NCBI RefSeq assembly: GCF_003076475.1
Contig: NZ_CP020919.1
Coordinates: forward strand, 2,418,001-2,482,000
Direction: 5' to 3'
DNA length: 64,000 nt
Origin: Flavobacterium kingsejongi
GTDB lineage: Bacteria > Bacteroidota > Bacteroidia > Flavobacteriales > Flavobacteriaceae
Part shown: positions 55,949-64,000 of the stretch, one piece after another
How positions within the stretch are numbered: the first letter of the stretch is position 1
How the letters are laid out: the number at the start of each line of letters is the position of its first letter
The notes under the pieces: model-generated
What the model was told of the DNA's origin: nothing
What the model saw: the letters and a program-made list of their open reading frames with translations, nothing else
Databases searched by the model: none
Program-made: the position numbers and the translations under genes

Positions 55949-57330
55949 GGGAGTAGTCGTTAGATTGTGTAAACGTAGAAATTGATTTTAATTTGATTTG
56001 AGATTTTAAGGCTTAGCCAAAAAACAACAGATCATTAAGTATAGAATTTAAAAGAACTACATTTAAATAATTTAAAAAGAGCGGATTATGATCGAAGATG
56101 GTAAATTACCCAAAGATTTTGCAAAGCAATTTAAAAACAAAGAAGACTTCCATACTTTTTTTCAAGACCTGTATAAACAAGGCATTGAACAGCTACTCCA
56201 GGGAGAATTGGATGCTCATCTGGGATATGAGAAGCATAATATTGACGGATACAATACAGGCAATAGCCGTAATGGTTCTTTCTCAAAGAATATAAAATCA
56301 GAGACTTTGGGCAATATGGTCCTGGCTATTCCCCGGGATAGAAATGGTGAATTCGAGCCTCAGGTCATCGGAAAAGGCCAATCGATGAGTGAAAAGATTG
56401 AAGATGCTATTTTAGGAATGTACAGTCGTGGAATGACCCGTAGTGATATTGTAGAACAAGTTAAAGAAGTTTATGGGATATCAGTAAGTGAGTCCACGAT
56501 TTCGACCATCTCTGATAGAATACTGGCTGATGTTGATTTATGGACTAAAAGGGCTTTAGAACCACAGTATCTGATTGTTTGGATGGATGCTGTGCATATG
56601 AAAGTAAGAACAGATGGGAAATATGAAAACCATGCAATTTACATTGTAATCGGACTAAAAACAGATGGTAAGAAAGAAGTATTAGGAATGTGGCTAAATA
56701 AAGAAGAGTCGGCTTCATTTTGGATGACTGTACTCTCTGACATAAAATCTCGTGGAGTAAAGGATATTCTCATTGCCTGTACAGATAACCTTACCGGATT
56801 TACAAAAGCTATCAGAGGTGTTTTTCCAAATACAGAATCCCAGCTTTGCATTGTTCATCAAATAAGGAATAGCCTTAAGTTTGTAGTAGTTAAGGATAGA
56901 AAAGCATTTTGCAGTGCAATGAAAGAAGTATATACTGCAATAAATCAGGAAGAAGCCGTTTTAGCTCTGGCTGAATTTAAAAAAAACTGGGAAGCAAAAT
57001 ATAAATATGCCGTTTGCTCCTGGGAAAAGAATTGGGAAAATCTCATGCCTTTTTTGGCCTATCCTGCTGAAATCAGGAAAATAATGTACACCACAAATAC
57101 AATAGAAAACTTAAACAGGGGAATTAGAAAATATACCAAAACAAAAGTGCAGTTCCCAGATGAAAAAAGCGTCAAGAAATCAGTCTATTTAGCAATACAA
57201 AATTGTGAAAAAAGCTGGATAAATGCAATACCAAGCTGGGGATTAATCATGAATCAGTTCTTGGTCATATTTGGAGAAAGGTGTAATATTAAACACTAAG
57301 AACTGTTTACACAAAATTTCGACCAGTCTC
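55949..57330 (+). mobile_element. IS256-family insertion sequence, copy 2 (1382 bp)
   Basis: Same length and ends as copy 1 (9066-10447) in the opposite orientation. Target duplication CCATAATA at 55941-55948 and 57331-57338. It splits a minus-strand gene; removing the element and one duplication restores the frame exactly. Confidence 0.97.
56088..57299 (+). CDS. IS256-family transposase, copy 2
   Basis: 403 residues, identical to the protein at 9097-10308. Catalytic contexts VWMDAVHMKV, IACTDNLTGF and NTIENLNRG are intact. Full-length, with no frameshift, so the element is probably able to transpose. The gene uses the plus strand against the disrupted host gene. Confidence 0.97.
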   Translation: MIEDGKLPKDFAKQFKNKEDFHTFFQDLYKQGIEQLLQGELDAHLGYEKHNIDGYNTGNSRNGSFSKNIKSETLGNMVLAIPRDRNGEFEPQVIGKGQSMSEKIEDAILGMYSRGMTRSDIVEQVKEVYGISVSESTISTISDRILADVDLWTKRALEPQYLIVWMDAVHMKVRTDGKYENHAIYIVIGLKTDGKKEVLGMWLNKEESASFWMTVLSDIKSRGVKDILIACTDNLTGFTKAIRGVFPNTESQLCIVHQIRNSLKFVVVKDRKAFCSAMKEVYTAINQEEAVLALAEFKKNWEAKYKYAVCSWEKNWENLMPFLAYPAEIRKIMYTTNTIENLNRGIRKYTKTKVQFPDEKSVKKSVYLAIQNCEKSWINAIPSWGLIMNQFLVIFGERCNIKH

Positions 57331-58471
57331 CCATAATATCAAAATCAGACGTAATAGTATCGTCCAGTACCAATACAATATGATGTGTTTCACTTCCACC
57401 CACCGGAATATCAGCATTGGTATAGTTGAGGGCAGCAAAGTTTGCATTGATGTAGATGCTTATGGGTGTAAGTGCAGGCAATAACTGTGTCGCTTCGGTA
57501 TTGTTGATGGTATAGTCTACTTCGATAGTTTTGGAATCACAGGTGGTTGCTACTTCGTTGATCGTTACAGTCGCGTCAGGAAGCTGGCTGTTGAGCTTGG
57601 TGATGACGGTATTGATCATTACAAAATCCTGCCCGGAGGTGAGTTGGATGTGGGCGGTCTGGTCGCCAACCTGAATCGTATTCTGGATATTGTAGATGTC
57701 CAGGTCCATATTGTAAAGGTTGGACATTCCGGTAACACTATTGGTGCCATTAAAGGCATTGTTGGCCGGGTTAAGTGGCGGATTACTGATTACGATGCCA
57801 TTAATCTTTAGCGTTTCATTCACCGCAATATTCCGATCCCCTTCCCAGGCAATGAAGCCTATCTTGGCATTTTCATTATCAATTACATTCAGGCTTGTCA
57901 GGGTAATATTAAGTTCATTAGGTACATGTTGGAGCCCATCATATACATTCAGTTGATTGAGGGGAAGCGACTCGTTTTTATAAATGATAAGAATGGCCCA
58001 GCCGCCAAAGTTAGTGCCATTTGCACAGTAGGCAGGGTTATTGGCGATAACTGCGGTAAGGTCCAGATCGGAAAGGGTATAATCCCCATTTCCGGTATTC
58101 TGTACTAAGGAAGTAACTTCAGCAAAAGCACTAAAATAATATAAGTTAGTGTTGAAAGTACTAAAGGTCCTTTCGGCATTGATTTCGTGATTGTTCAGTT
58201 TTACATTCAAATCTCCGGTACCGGATCCTGCCCAGTATAAATAGGCTTTTTCTATTTCATCGTCACTATTGAGTTGTAAGGTTGCTGTAGAGCTGGTCAG
58301 TATATTACACGGAAAACCCAAGCCATTTTCCTGCAAGTTGAGCGTATTTCCGATAAAGGTAAAATCATACCTGCCGTTGAATTGCTGTAACAGCGAAACA
58401 TCCTGAGCGATCGCAGCACAGGAAAAAAAGAGTAAAACAATAAAATGAAAGCGAAGTAATTTTTGTTTCAT
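57331..58471 (-). pseudogene. N-terminal part of an IS-disrupted T9SS type B surface protein
   Basis: About 380 host-gene codons, then a few IS-encoded ones to a stop at 57296. Signal peptide about residues 1-22 (FHFIVLLFFSCAAIAQ). The rest is a beta-rich extracellular region: KAYLYWAGSGTGDLNVKL, GGWAILIIYKNESLPLNQLN and IGFIAWEGDRNIAVNETLKI, a pattern often seen ahead of gliding-motility C-terminal domains. Joined through one copy of the target duplication to 55282-55940 it gives 599 residues in frame (SDFDIM-VIVDQDENGNG). The intact protein would be secreted and anchored to the surface; the allele here is broken. Confidence 0.92.
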
Positions 58472-58643
58472 TAACTGCTGTTTAAAAAAATTGTGCTTAA
58501 AAATAGTAAATATTTATCAGAGAATACGTTAATGTGCTGTGTCTTATTTAATTTCTGTTGTGACCCTACCGTAAATATAAGCCTTAGCTAAGGAAGGAAG
58601 TTAACTGAAAAATTAGTAATTTTCCGAAGTTTAAATTTTTGAA

Positions 58644-59621
58644 GTGGGCAATTATAGTATTCGGAACTACCAGCAGGCGGATTATCAAAAGTGGAACGCT
58701 TTTATCGCAACCGCAAAGAATGCAACTTTCCTGTTTCATCGTGATTTTATGGACTATCATGCCGATCGGTTTTCCGATTTTTCATTGATGGTGTATAAAG
58801 GCGATGATCTCATTGCTGTTTTACCGGCCAATACGTCCGGAAGCATCGTTATATCACACCAAGGACTAACCTACGGCGGGCTGGTTTTGGGTGCTGCAAC
58901 GAAATTGATGGAGGCTATTGCTATTTTTCGGGAGTTGCTGTTTCATCTGTACCAACTTCAAAAAGAGACAGTAGTACTTAAAGTAGTACCCGAAATTTAC
59001 CATGATCTTCCTTCGGATGAAATTAATTATATATTGTTTTTGGCGGAAGGTCGCCTGATGCGTCGTGATACATTATCGGTAATCGACTTGCAACATCCCA
59101 TAGGGATTACCTCCGGAAGGATGGAAGGTGTAAAAAAAGGAATCAGGCAAGGGCTTGAAATTCGGGAGACCGATGACCTCAAACCATTTTGGAACGAAAT
59201 ACTGATCCCAAATCTTTGGGATAAACATAAAACACAACCGGTGCATAGCCTCGAAGAAATACAACTTTTAAAAACACGGTTCCCAAAACAGATCCGCCAG
59301 TTTGATGTAGTGCATCAAGGGAGAATCGTAGCAGGAACCACTATTTTTGAAAGTAATCATGTTTTTCATGCACAATATATTTCCGGAAACGGCCAGAAAA
59401 ATGAGTTAGGCAGTGTCGATTTCTTGTACCACCATCTTTTGACAGCGGTATTTAAGGACAAGAAATATTTTGATTTTGGCATCTCGAATGAAGCACAGGG
59501 ACGAAAGCTAAATTCGGGCCTGTTGTTTTGGAAAGAAAGTTTTGGCGCCCGAACCATTGTTCATGATTTTTATGAAGTGGCTACCGCTCATTATGATAAA
59601 CTTGACTCAATAGCATTATGA
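58644..59621 (+). CDS. FemAB/GNAT-like acyltransferase in a surface sugar cluster
   Basis: 325 residues from a GTG start at 58644. The N-terminal [21 protein letters not shown] and [20 protein letters not shown] are typical of a GNAT/FemAB-like family found in Bacteroidetes polysaccharide loci. The C-terminal half has a second GNAT-like fold ([55 protein letters not shown]). It probably adds an acyl or aminoacyl group to a sugar or lipid-linked precursor; the substrate is not known. It overlaps the next gene by four bases (ATGA), so translation is coupled. Confidence 0.78.
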   Translation: MGNYSIRNYQQADYQKWNAFIATAKNATFLFHRDFMDYHADRFSDFSLMVYKGDDLIAVLPANTSGSIVISHQGLTYGGLVLGAATKLMEAIAIFRELLFHLYQLQKETVVLKVVPEIYHDLPSDEINYILFLAEGRLMRRDTLSVIDLQHPIGITSGRMEGVKKGIRQGLEIRETDDLKPFWNEILIPNLWDKHKTQPVHSLEEIQLLKTRFPKQIRQFDVVHQGRIVAGTTIFESNHVFHAQYISGNGQKNELGSVDFLYHHLLTAVFKDKKYFDFGISNEAQGRKLNSGLLFWKESFGARTIVHDFYEVATAHYDKLDSIAL

Positions 59622-60721
59622 TACCATTTCTCGACCTGAAAAAAATAAACCAAAGATACCATATCGCTTTTCAGGATAAGATGGTACAGTTCCTGGATAA
59701 AGGATGGTACATATTAGGAGATGAGGTACAGCAATTTGAAAAATCATTTGCCGCCTATTGCGGTACGGAATATTGCGTAGGCGTAGGCAATGGACTGGAT
59801 GCCTTAACACTGATTTTCAAAGCCTATATTGAACTTGGGAAATTACAGGAAGGGGATGCTGTATTGGTTCCGGCCAACACCTTTATTGCAAGTGTCCTGG
59901 CGATCCTTCATGCCGGATTGGTACCTGAACTGGCAGAACCGGATCTGAATTCCTATAACCTGGACTTAAACAGCATACAAAAAAGCAGGACTTCAAAGAC
60001 TAAGGCAATTTTAGCGGTTCATTTGTATGGGCAATTGGCACCAATGGAGGAGATCATGGAGTATGCGTCAAAAGAAGGATTGCTGGTGATTGAAGATGCG
60101 GCGCAGGCACACGGAGCAATGAATGCCGAGGGAATGAAAGCCGGAAATCTTGGCCATGCTGCTGCTTTTAGTTTTTACCCGGGTAAAAATCTGGGGGCTT
60201 TGGGAGATGCGGGAGGAGTGACCACGAATGATAAAGCGCTTGCGACGATGATTGCTTCCCTGCGGAATTATGGATCAGAACAGAAATACCAAAATAATCA
60301 TATCGGATATAACAGCCGCCTGGACGAAATTCAGGCCGCTTTCCTGAATGTCAAACTTCCGGATTTGGACGCTGATAATGTCATCCGTAGAAAAATAGCC
60401 GCACAGTATTTGGATAACATTACCAATCAAAAAATTATAATGCCACAGTATGATGGCAGCAGAAATCATGTCTTTTATGTATTTGTGATCCGGACAGCGA
60501 ACAGGGAGGCACTGCAACATTATTTAGCAAACAACGGCATACAAACGTTGATTCATTATCCTGTGGCCCCCCATAAGCAACAAGCATTACCAGCAATGAA
60601 CGGACTTTCTTTTCCGGTTACAGAACGCATTCATGAAGAAGTATTGAGTATCCCAATTAGTCCTGTGATGACAGATAAGGAAGTGGAATCGGTTATAAAA
60701 GCACTGAATCAATGGATATAA
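59618..60721 (+). CDS. DegT/DnrJ/EryC1/StrS sugar aminotransferase
   Basis: 367 residues. PLP enzyme that transaminates keto-nucleotide sugars. Visible are [48 protein letters not shown] with the PLP-contacting Asp, and the Schiff-base Lys in [36 protein letters not shown] and [10 protein letters not shown] complete the family pattern. With the upstream acyltransferase it fits formation of an acylated amino-sugar such as 3- or 4-amino-dideoxyhexose. The nucleotide-sugar dehydratase that would feed it is not in the window. Confidence 0.93.
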   Translation: MIPFLDLKKINQRYHIAFQDKMVQFLDKGWYILGDEVQQFEKSFAAYCGTEYCVGVGNGLDALTLIFKAYIELGKLQEGDAVLVPANTFIASVLAILHAGLVPELAEPDLNSYNLDLNSIQKSRTSKTKAILAVHLYGQLAPMEEIMEYASKEGLLVIEDAAQAHGAMNAEGMKAGNLGHAAAFSFYPGKNLGALGDAGGVTTNDKALATMIASLRNYGSEQKYQNNHIGYNSRLDEIQAAFLNVKLPDLDADNVIRRKIAAQYLDNITNQKIIMPQYDGSRNHVFYVFVIRTANREALQHYLANNGIQTLIHYPVAPHKQQALPAMNGLSFPVTERIHEEVLSIPISPVMTDKEVESVIKALNQWI

Positions 60722-61725
60722 TCATCAAGTCTTTCAATCGGCCCTATTATCTTGATCGGTGCATTCAAAGTATTAAGATGCATTGTACCGGGGCGGTTTA
60801 TACGATTAAAATACTGGATGATGGAACACCTCAAAAATATTTGGATAAAATAGTGGAGCAACATCCTGAAGTGCTCATTAGCAGATCAGCACTTGCCTCC
60901 CAAAAAGCGCAACAGATTACCACTACCAGTAGTACAGTCATCAAAGAAATTCCTGTTGAGTTGTGGGTAAGTGCGGCCAAAGATGCATCGGATTATTTCC
61001 TGATGCTGGAAGATGATTTCTGGTTTACTGCGGCAACAAATCTGGACGAACTTGAAACGGCAATGCGAAGGGAAAAAATGATCTGCCTGAAGTTGTTTTG
61101 GTTGGGAAATCCTATGCTGATTCATGGAAAACCCCTACAGAAAACTGACTCCTATATACAATACAGACCAGCGTTATTTACTAAAAAGCCAATTTTATAC
61201 CGTCTTATTTTTAGAGTCAACCGGTATAAAATCAGGAAAGTATTGGCGTTATTTAAGCTGTATACGCTGGAAAAAGCTTTACGGTATTATTCGATTTATA
61301 CAGTAGCAGGAGCAGTATTTCAAAAAGATTATTTTTGTGCATTGTGGGAAGATCATAGCGTTACCGTAGATGAAGGGAACCAATTGCAAAATGCCGTTTC
61401 GTATCTTTATAAGCATCAGGATGATGTGCATTTCGGACATACCAATGAAGAGGTGCTGCAAACAGGATTTACTTCTTCAGCGACAAATAATCCTAAAAGT
61501 ACAGCTGCTCATTTGGATATGTTTCATTTCAACAAATGCCTGAATGAAGCCTGGCTCGCAGGAAATCTACAAGCGATGGAAGGCTATCCCAATGATTTTC
61601 CATCCGAATCTATCACTACATTATTGTTTGAAAATGCACTACCGGAAACACAGCCCGAACACTGGCGGTTATGGATGCATGAATTTAAGCAGCAATACCG
61701 CGCAATAGGGTGTAATATAAACTGA
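60712..61725 (+). CDS. Glycosyltransferase family 2-like protein
   Basis: 337 residues, overlapping the aminotransferase gene by ten bases. The N-terminal [20 protein letters not shown] and the metal-binding DxD-type motif in [11 protein letters not shown] identify a GT-A fold. The C-terminal part is more divergent than in typical GT2 enzymes and lacks membrane segments, so it is probably a cytoplasmic enzyme of polysaccharide repeat assembly. Donor and acceptor unknown. Confidence 0.78.
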   Translation: MDIIIKSFNRPYYLDRCIQSIKMHCTGAVYTIKILDDGTPQKYLDKIVEQHPEVLISRSALASQKAQQITTTSSTVIKEIPVELWVSAAKDASDYFLMLEDDFWFTAATNLDELETAMRREKMICLKLFWLGNPMLIHGKPLQKTDSYIQYRPALFTKKPILYRLIFRVNRYKIRKVLALFKLYTLEKALRYYSIYTVAGAVFQKDYFCALWEDHSVTVDEGNQLQNAVSYLYKHQDDVHFGHTNEEVLQTGFTSSATNNPKSTAAHLDMFHFNKCLNEAWLAGNLQAMEGYPNDFPSESITTLLFENALPETQPEHWRLWMHEFKQQYRAIGCNIN

Positions 61726-61726
61726 T

Positions 61727-63229
61727 ATGCGGAACGAAAGTACAGAAACTTCTCATAAAACGATACTCAAAGCCACTGGGATTTTCGCTTTTACACAGGT
61801 ATTTAAAATAATGATTGGTGTGATCGGATCCAAATTTGTTGCGGTTTTCCTCGGGCCGGCAGGAATTGGTATTTTGGGACTTTTGAATAATACCTTAGCG
61901 ATAATAGGTTCTGTAACTGGTTTAGGCCTGAATATTAGTGGGGTTCGTGAAGTGGCTATGGCCTCAACGGAAGAAGATCCCATTCGGTTTTCGAGTCGGC
62001 TGATTATTTTAAAACGATGGTCTGTAATGGTGGGGATCACCGGATTTTTAGTTACGCTGCTATTTTCACCACTACTGAGCCGCCTGACTTTTGGGTCTGC
62101 TGATTATACCATCTGGTTTGTTATGTTGGCCTTTAATTTTATTTTTAGTGCGGTGGCTTCCAGCCATGCTGCCATATTGCAGGGATTGCGCATGCTAAAA
62201 TTATTTGCGGTGTCCAATGTGATCTCTTCCTTTCTGGTGGCAGTTGTCACTGTACCGATTTATTATTTTTTCAGGATGGAAGGCATAGTACCCGCTTTGT
62301 TTCTGGCAAGTAGCATCAACCTATTGGTCAATTGGTATTTTACCCGGAATCTTATTCCTGAAAAAGTAAGTATTACACTGGCTGAAACCATAGCGAAAGG
62401 GAAACCACTATTAAAAATCGGTTTTTTATTATCACTCAATGTCATCTTTGGGCAGCTTTGTGTGTATTGTATCAAATGGTACCTCAACGGAAGCGGCTCT
62501 ACCAGTGAGATACTGGGATTGTATGAAGTCAGTACAGTGATTCTCGTATCCTATGTTGGTATGATATTCAATGCCATGGGAACTGATTTTTATCCGAGGC
62601 TTACTGCAATAGCGAAAGACAACGGCAAGGTACGTACATTAGTAAACGATCAGATTGAAATTGCATTACTGCTGATCACACCCGCAATTTTGTTCTTCTA
62701 TTTTTTATCGCCACTGATCATCGAATTGCTGTATACAAAAGATTTCTTGGGAGTACTACTCATACTTCGTGCAGCTTTATTTGCGGTCATCATTAAAGGG
62801 GTCATCTGGCCGTTGGGATTTATTATTTTATCCAAAGGCAATAATATGCTCTACTTTGTGCAGGAAATCATTAGCGATCTGCTCAATATTGCGCTTACAA
62901 TTGGTTTATACCATTATTACGGATTAATCGGGATCGGTATTGCCAGTGTGATTCACTTTGCACTCTACGGGTTTTACATCTATTATATTGTAAACCGTAA
63001 CTACAATTTTAGTTTCCGTACTGAAACCTTAAGGATAATTGGGGGGACTGTTTTTTTAGGTAGTTTGGCGACAGCAGTTGTTTTTTACATGGACTATCCT
63101 TATGCTTATTTTCCGCTGGGTGGGCTCTTTATCATTGCGACTTTATTTTCCTCACGCCAACTGAATCGAAAAATTGACTTAAAAAGCTACCTGGAAAAAA
63201 TCCGGGATAAGATCCGTAAGCGCTCTTAA
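61727..63229 (+). CDS. Polysaccharide flippase (Wzx/MATE-like, O-antigen translocase)
   Basis: 500 residues with about twelve to fourteen membrane segments. KIMIGVIGSKFVAVFLGPAG and IGILGLLNNTLAIIGSVTGL near the N-terminus are typical of O-antigen translocases of the WzxE type. Moves a lipid-linked oligosaccharide across the inner membrane. It starts one base after the glycosyltransferase gene and ends one base from the convergent glycosyltransferase gene, so the operon probably stops here. Confidence 0.92.
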   Translation: MRNESTETSHKTILKATGIFAFTQVFKIMIGVIGSKFVAVFLGPAGIGILGLLNNTLAIIGSVTGLGLNISGVREVAMASTEEDPIRFSSRLIILKRWSVMVGITGFLVTLLFSPLLSRLTFGSADYTIWFVMLAFNFIFSAVASSHAAILQGLRMLKLFAVSNVISSFLVAVVTVPIYYFFRMEGIVPALFLASSINLLVNWYFTRNLIPEKVSITLAETIAKGKPLLKIGFLLSLNVIFGQLCVYCIKWYLNGSGSTSEILGLYEVSTVILVSYVGMIFNAMGTDFYPRLTAIAKDNGKVRTLVNDQIEIALLLITPAILFFYFLSPLIIELLYTKDFLGVLLILRAALFAVIIKGVIWPLGFIILSKGNNMLYFVQEIISDLLNIALTIGLYHYYGLIGIGIASVIHFALYGFYIYYIVNRNYNFSFRTETLRIIGGTVFLGSLATAVVFYMDYPYAYFPLGGLFIIATLFSSRQLNRKIDLKSYLEKIRDKIRKRS

Positions 63230-63230
63230 T

Positions 63231-64000
63231 TCAGGAATGGAGCAGTGTTTTAAAATCCAGGAAGATATAGCGCAAAACAAGGGAATAATTCCGGTTTTTA
63301 AAGTTCAATCCAATTTCATGATGGATTCTTTTTCGCAGGGCTTTATTTTCGGATTTTTTTGTATTCAGCGAATAGGCTTTTGTAAGGATACGGTAAGTAG
63401 AATGGTTTATTTTTCGGGAATAAGCGGTTCTCTTTTGATGAAAAGTAGTACCCAAAGAATACTGTACGCGCCTTTTTTGTACTAATACAGTATCGACATA
63501 ATCAAACCAATAGTTCCTGGCACTTCGAATCCAGAAATCAAGGTCTTCATAAGACAAGCTTTCATCATAGCCTCCGAGTTTATCAAAAAGAGCTTTTTTG
63601 ATCATGGCAGCAACAGAGCAGAGTACATTTCCACCTGATAATACGGAAATATAAATATCACCAACAGGCCGTTTTTCAATGGTTTTTCCATTGGCATCTA
63701 CCGGAAAAAAATACGATATAAACGAGCCGTTTTCTGTGATGTTTTCCGCATTTCCATACACAATAGCTAAATTTTCAGAATAAGGGCTTTCGTGAAATCT
63801 CTGGACTTGTAAGGCTACACTGTCCGGTAATAAGAGGTCATCTGCTGCCAAGTCTACAAGATAGTCTCCCTCCGCATATTGTGCCGCTTTATTAAAGGTT
63901 TTGGTAGTGCCCAGATTCTGTTCGTTTACAATCAGGCGTACCGACGGGTGGTTGGTGCGCCATTCCCGGATTACAGCAACTGAGCCGTCTGTGCTGCAGT
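63231..64000 (-). CDS. Glycosyltransferase family 2, partial (start beyond the window)
   Basis: At least 256 codons are open to the window edge; the true start is beyond 64000. The frame does not begin at 63851, where the codon is TTG; it continues upstream as YAEGDYLVDLAADDLLLPDS preceded by NEQNLGTTKTFNKAAQ and STDGSVAVI. This is a standard GT-A fold: the STDGS motif, then the DxD-type LAADD, then GGYDESLSYEDLDFWIR, the acceptor/base region. It belongs to the same surface polysaccharide region but is read in the opposite direction. Confidence 0.9.
   Translation of the reverse strand, partial: CSTDGSVAVIREWRTNHPSVRLIVNEQNLGTTKTFNKAAQYAEGDYLVDLAADDLLLPDSVALQVQRFHESPYSENLAIVYGNAENITENGSFISYFFPVDANGKTIEKRPVGDIYISVLSGGNVLCSVAAMIKKALFDKLGGYDESLSYEDLDFWIRSARNYWFDYVDTVLVQKRRVQYSLGTTFHQKRTAYSRKINHSTYRILTKAYSLNTKKSENKALRKRIHHEIGLNFKNRNYSLVLRYIFLDFKTLLHS

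Noticed and set aside
9066..57330. Composite transposon carrying 45 kb between two IS256 copies
   Set aside because: The interval holds mostly core housekeeping genes (purA, aroE, relA/spoT), and the different target duplications at each copy show separate single insertions.
1..64000. tRNA or rRNA genes
   Set aside because: I looked for T-loop-like GGTTCGAATCC and rRNA signatures. The only near match lies inside the IS1182 transposase coding region.

Overview
The window looks like chromosomal DNA of a member of the Flavobacteriaceae, most likely Flavobacterium. This rests on AT-rich composition, promoters with the Bacteroidetes -7 box TAnnTTTG, secreted proteins with type IX secretion (T9SS) sorting tails, an OstA-like/PurA/Fur cluster, DUF349 and Omp85-like proteins, and a MoxR/DUF58/DUF4129/SpoIIM cluster. 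I found no rRNA, tRNA or CRISPR array.

Layout. 1-4.3 kb: rplS, trmD and DUF1569 on the minus strand, then an MFS exporter and a fused cyclophilin-FKBP prolyl isomerase. 4.4-8.9 kb: the most notable locus, a microviridin-type graspetide (omega-ester/omega-amide RiPP) cluster. It has three short precursor genes, each with its own promoter and terminator, followed by two ATP-grasp ligases. One ligase resembles the amide-forming MdnB/MvdC and the other the ester-forming MdnC/MvdD. A GNAT acetyltransferase gene lies just upstream. No dedicated exporter or leader peptidase is in the window. 9.0-11.0 kb: an IS256-family element inserted into a 42-bp tandem repeat, followed by a 14-bp tandem repeat and a GC-rich duplicated element. 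11.1-16.6 kb: an RND efflux operon (adaptor, pump, TolC-like channel). 16.8-20.7 kb: a fused cytochrome c maturation protein and a lipoprotein glutathione peroxidase. 20.8-27.6 kb: an ABC-2 transporter, an Omp85-like protein, an NdpA-like nucleoid protein and small metabolic or unknown genes. 27.8-31.3 kb: a very large T9SS-secreted protein. 31.4-33.1 kb: an IS1182-family element. 33.1-48.6 kb: housekeeping genes (DUF349, aroE, TPR, a class III aminotransferase, OstA-like, purA, a Fur-type regulator, RelA/SpoT, a DUF3829 lipoprotein, a serine hydrolase and a TrmH-type methyltransferase). 48.6-55.3 kb: the SpoIIM-DUF4129-DUF4350-MoxR-DUF58 operon with divergent RDD and TRIC-like genes. 55.3-58.5 kb: a T9SS type B surface-protein gene split by a second, identical but inverted, IS256 copy. 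58.6-64 kb: the start of a cell-surface polysaccharide cluster (FemAB/GNAT-like, DegT aminotransferase, glycosyltransferase, flippase, and a glycosyltransferase cut by the window end).

Both IS256 copies are 1382 bp with 8-bp target duplications. They bracket 45.5 kb in inverted orientation, so recombination between them could invert most of the window.
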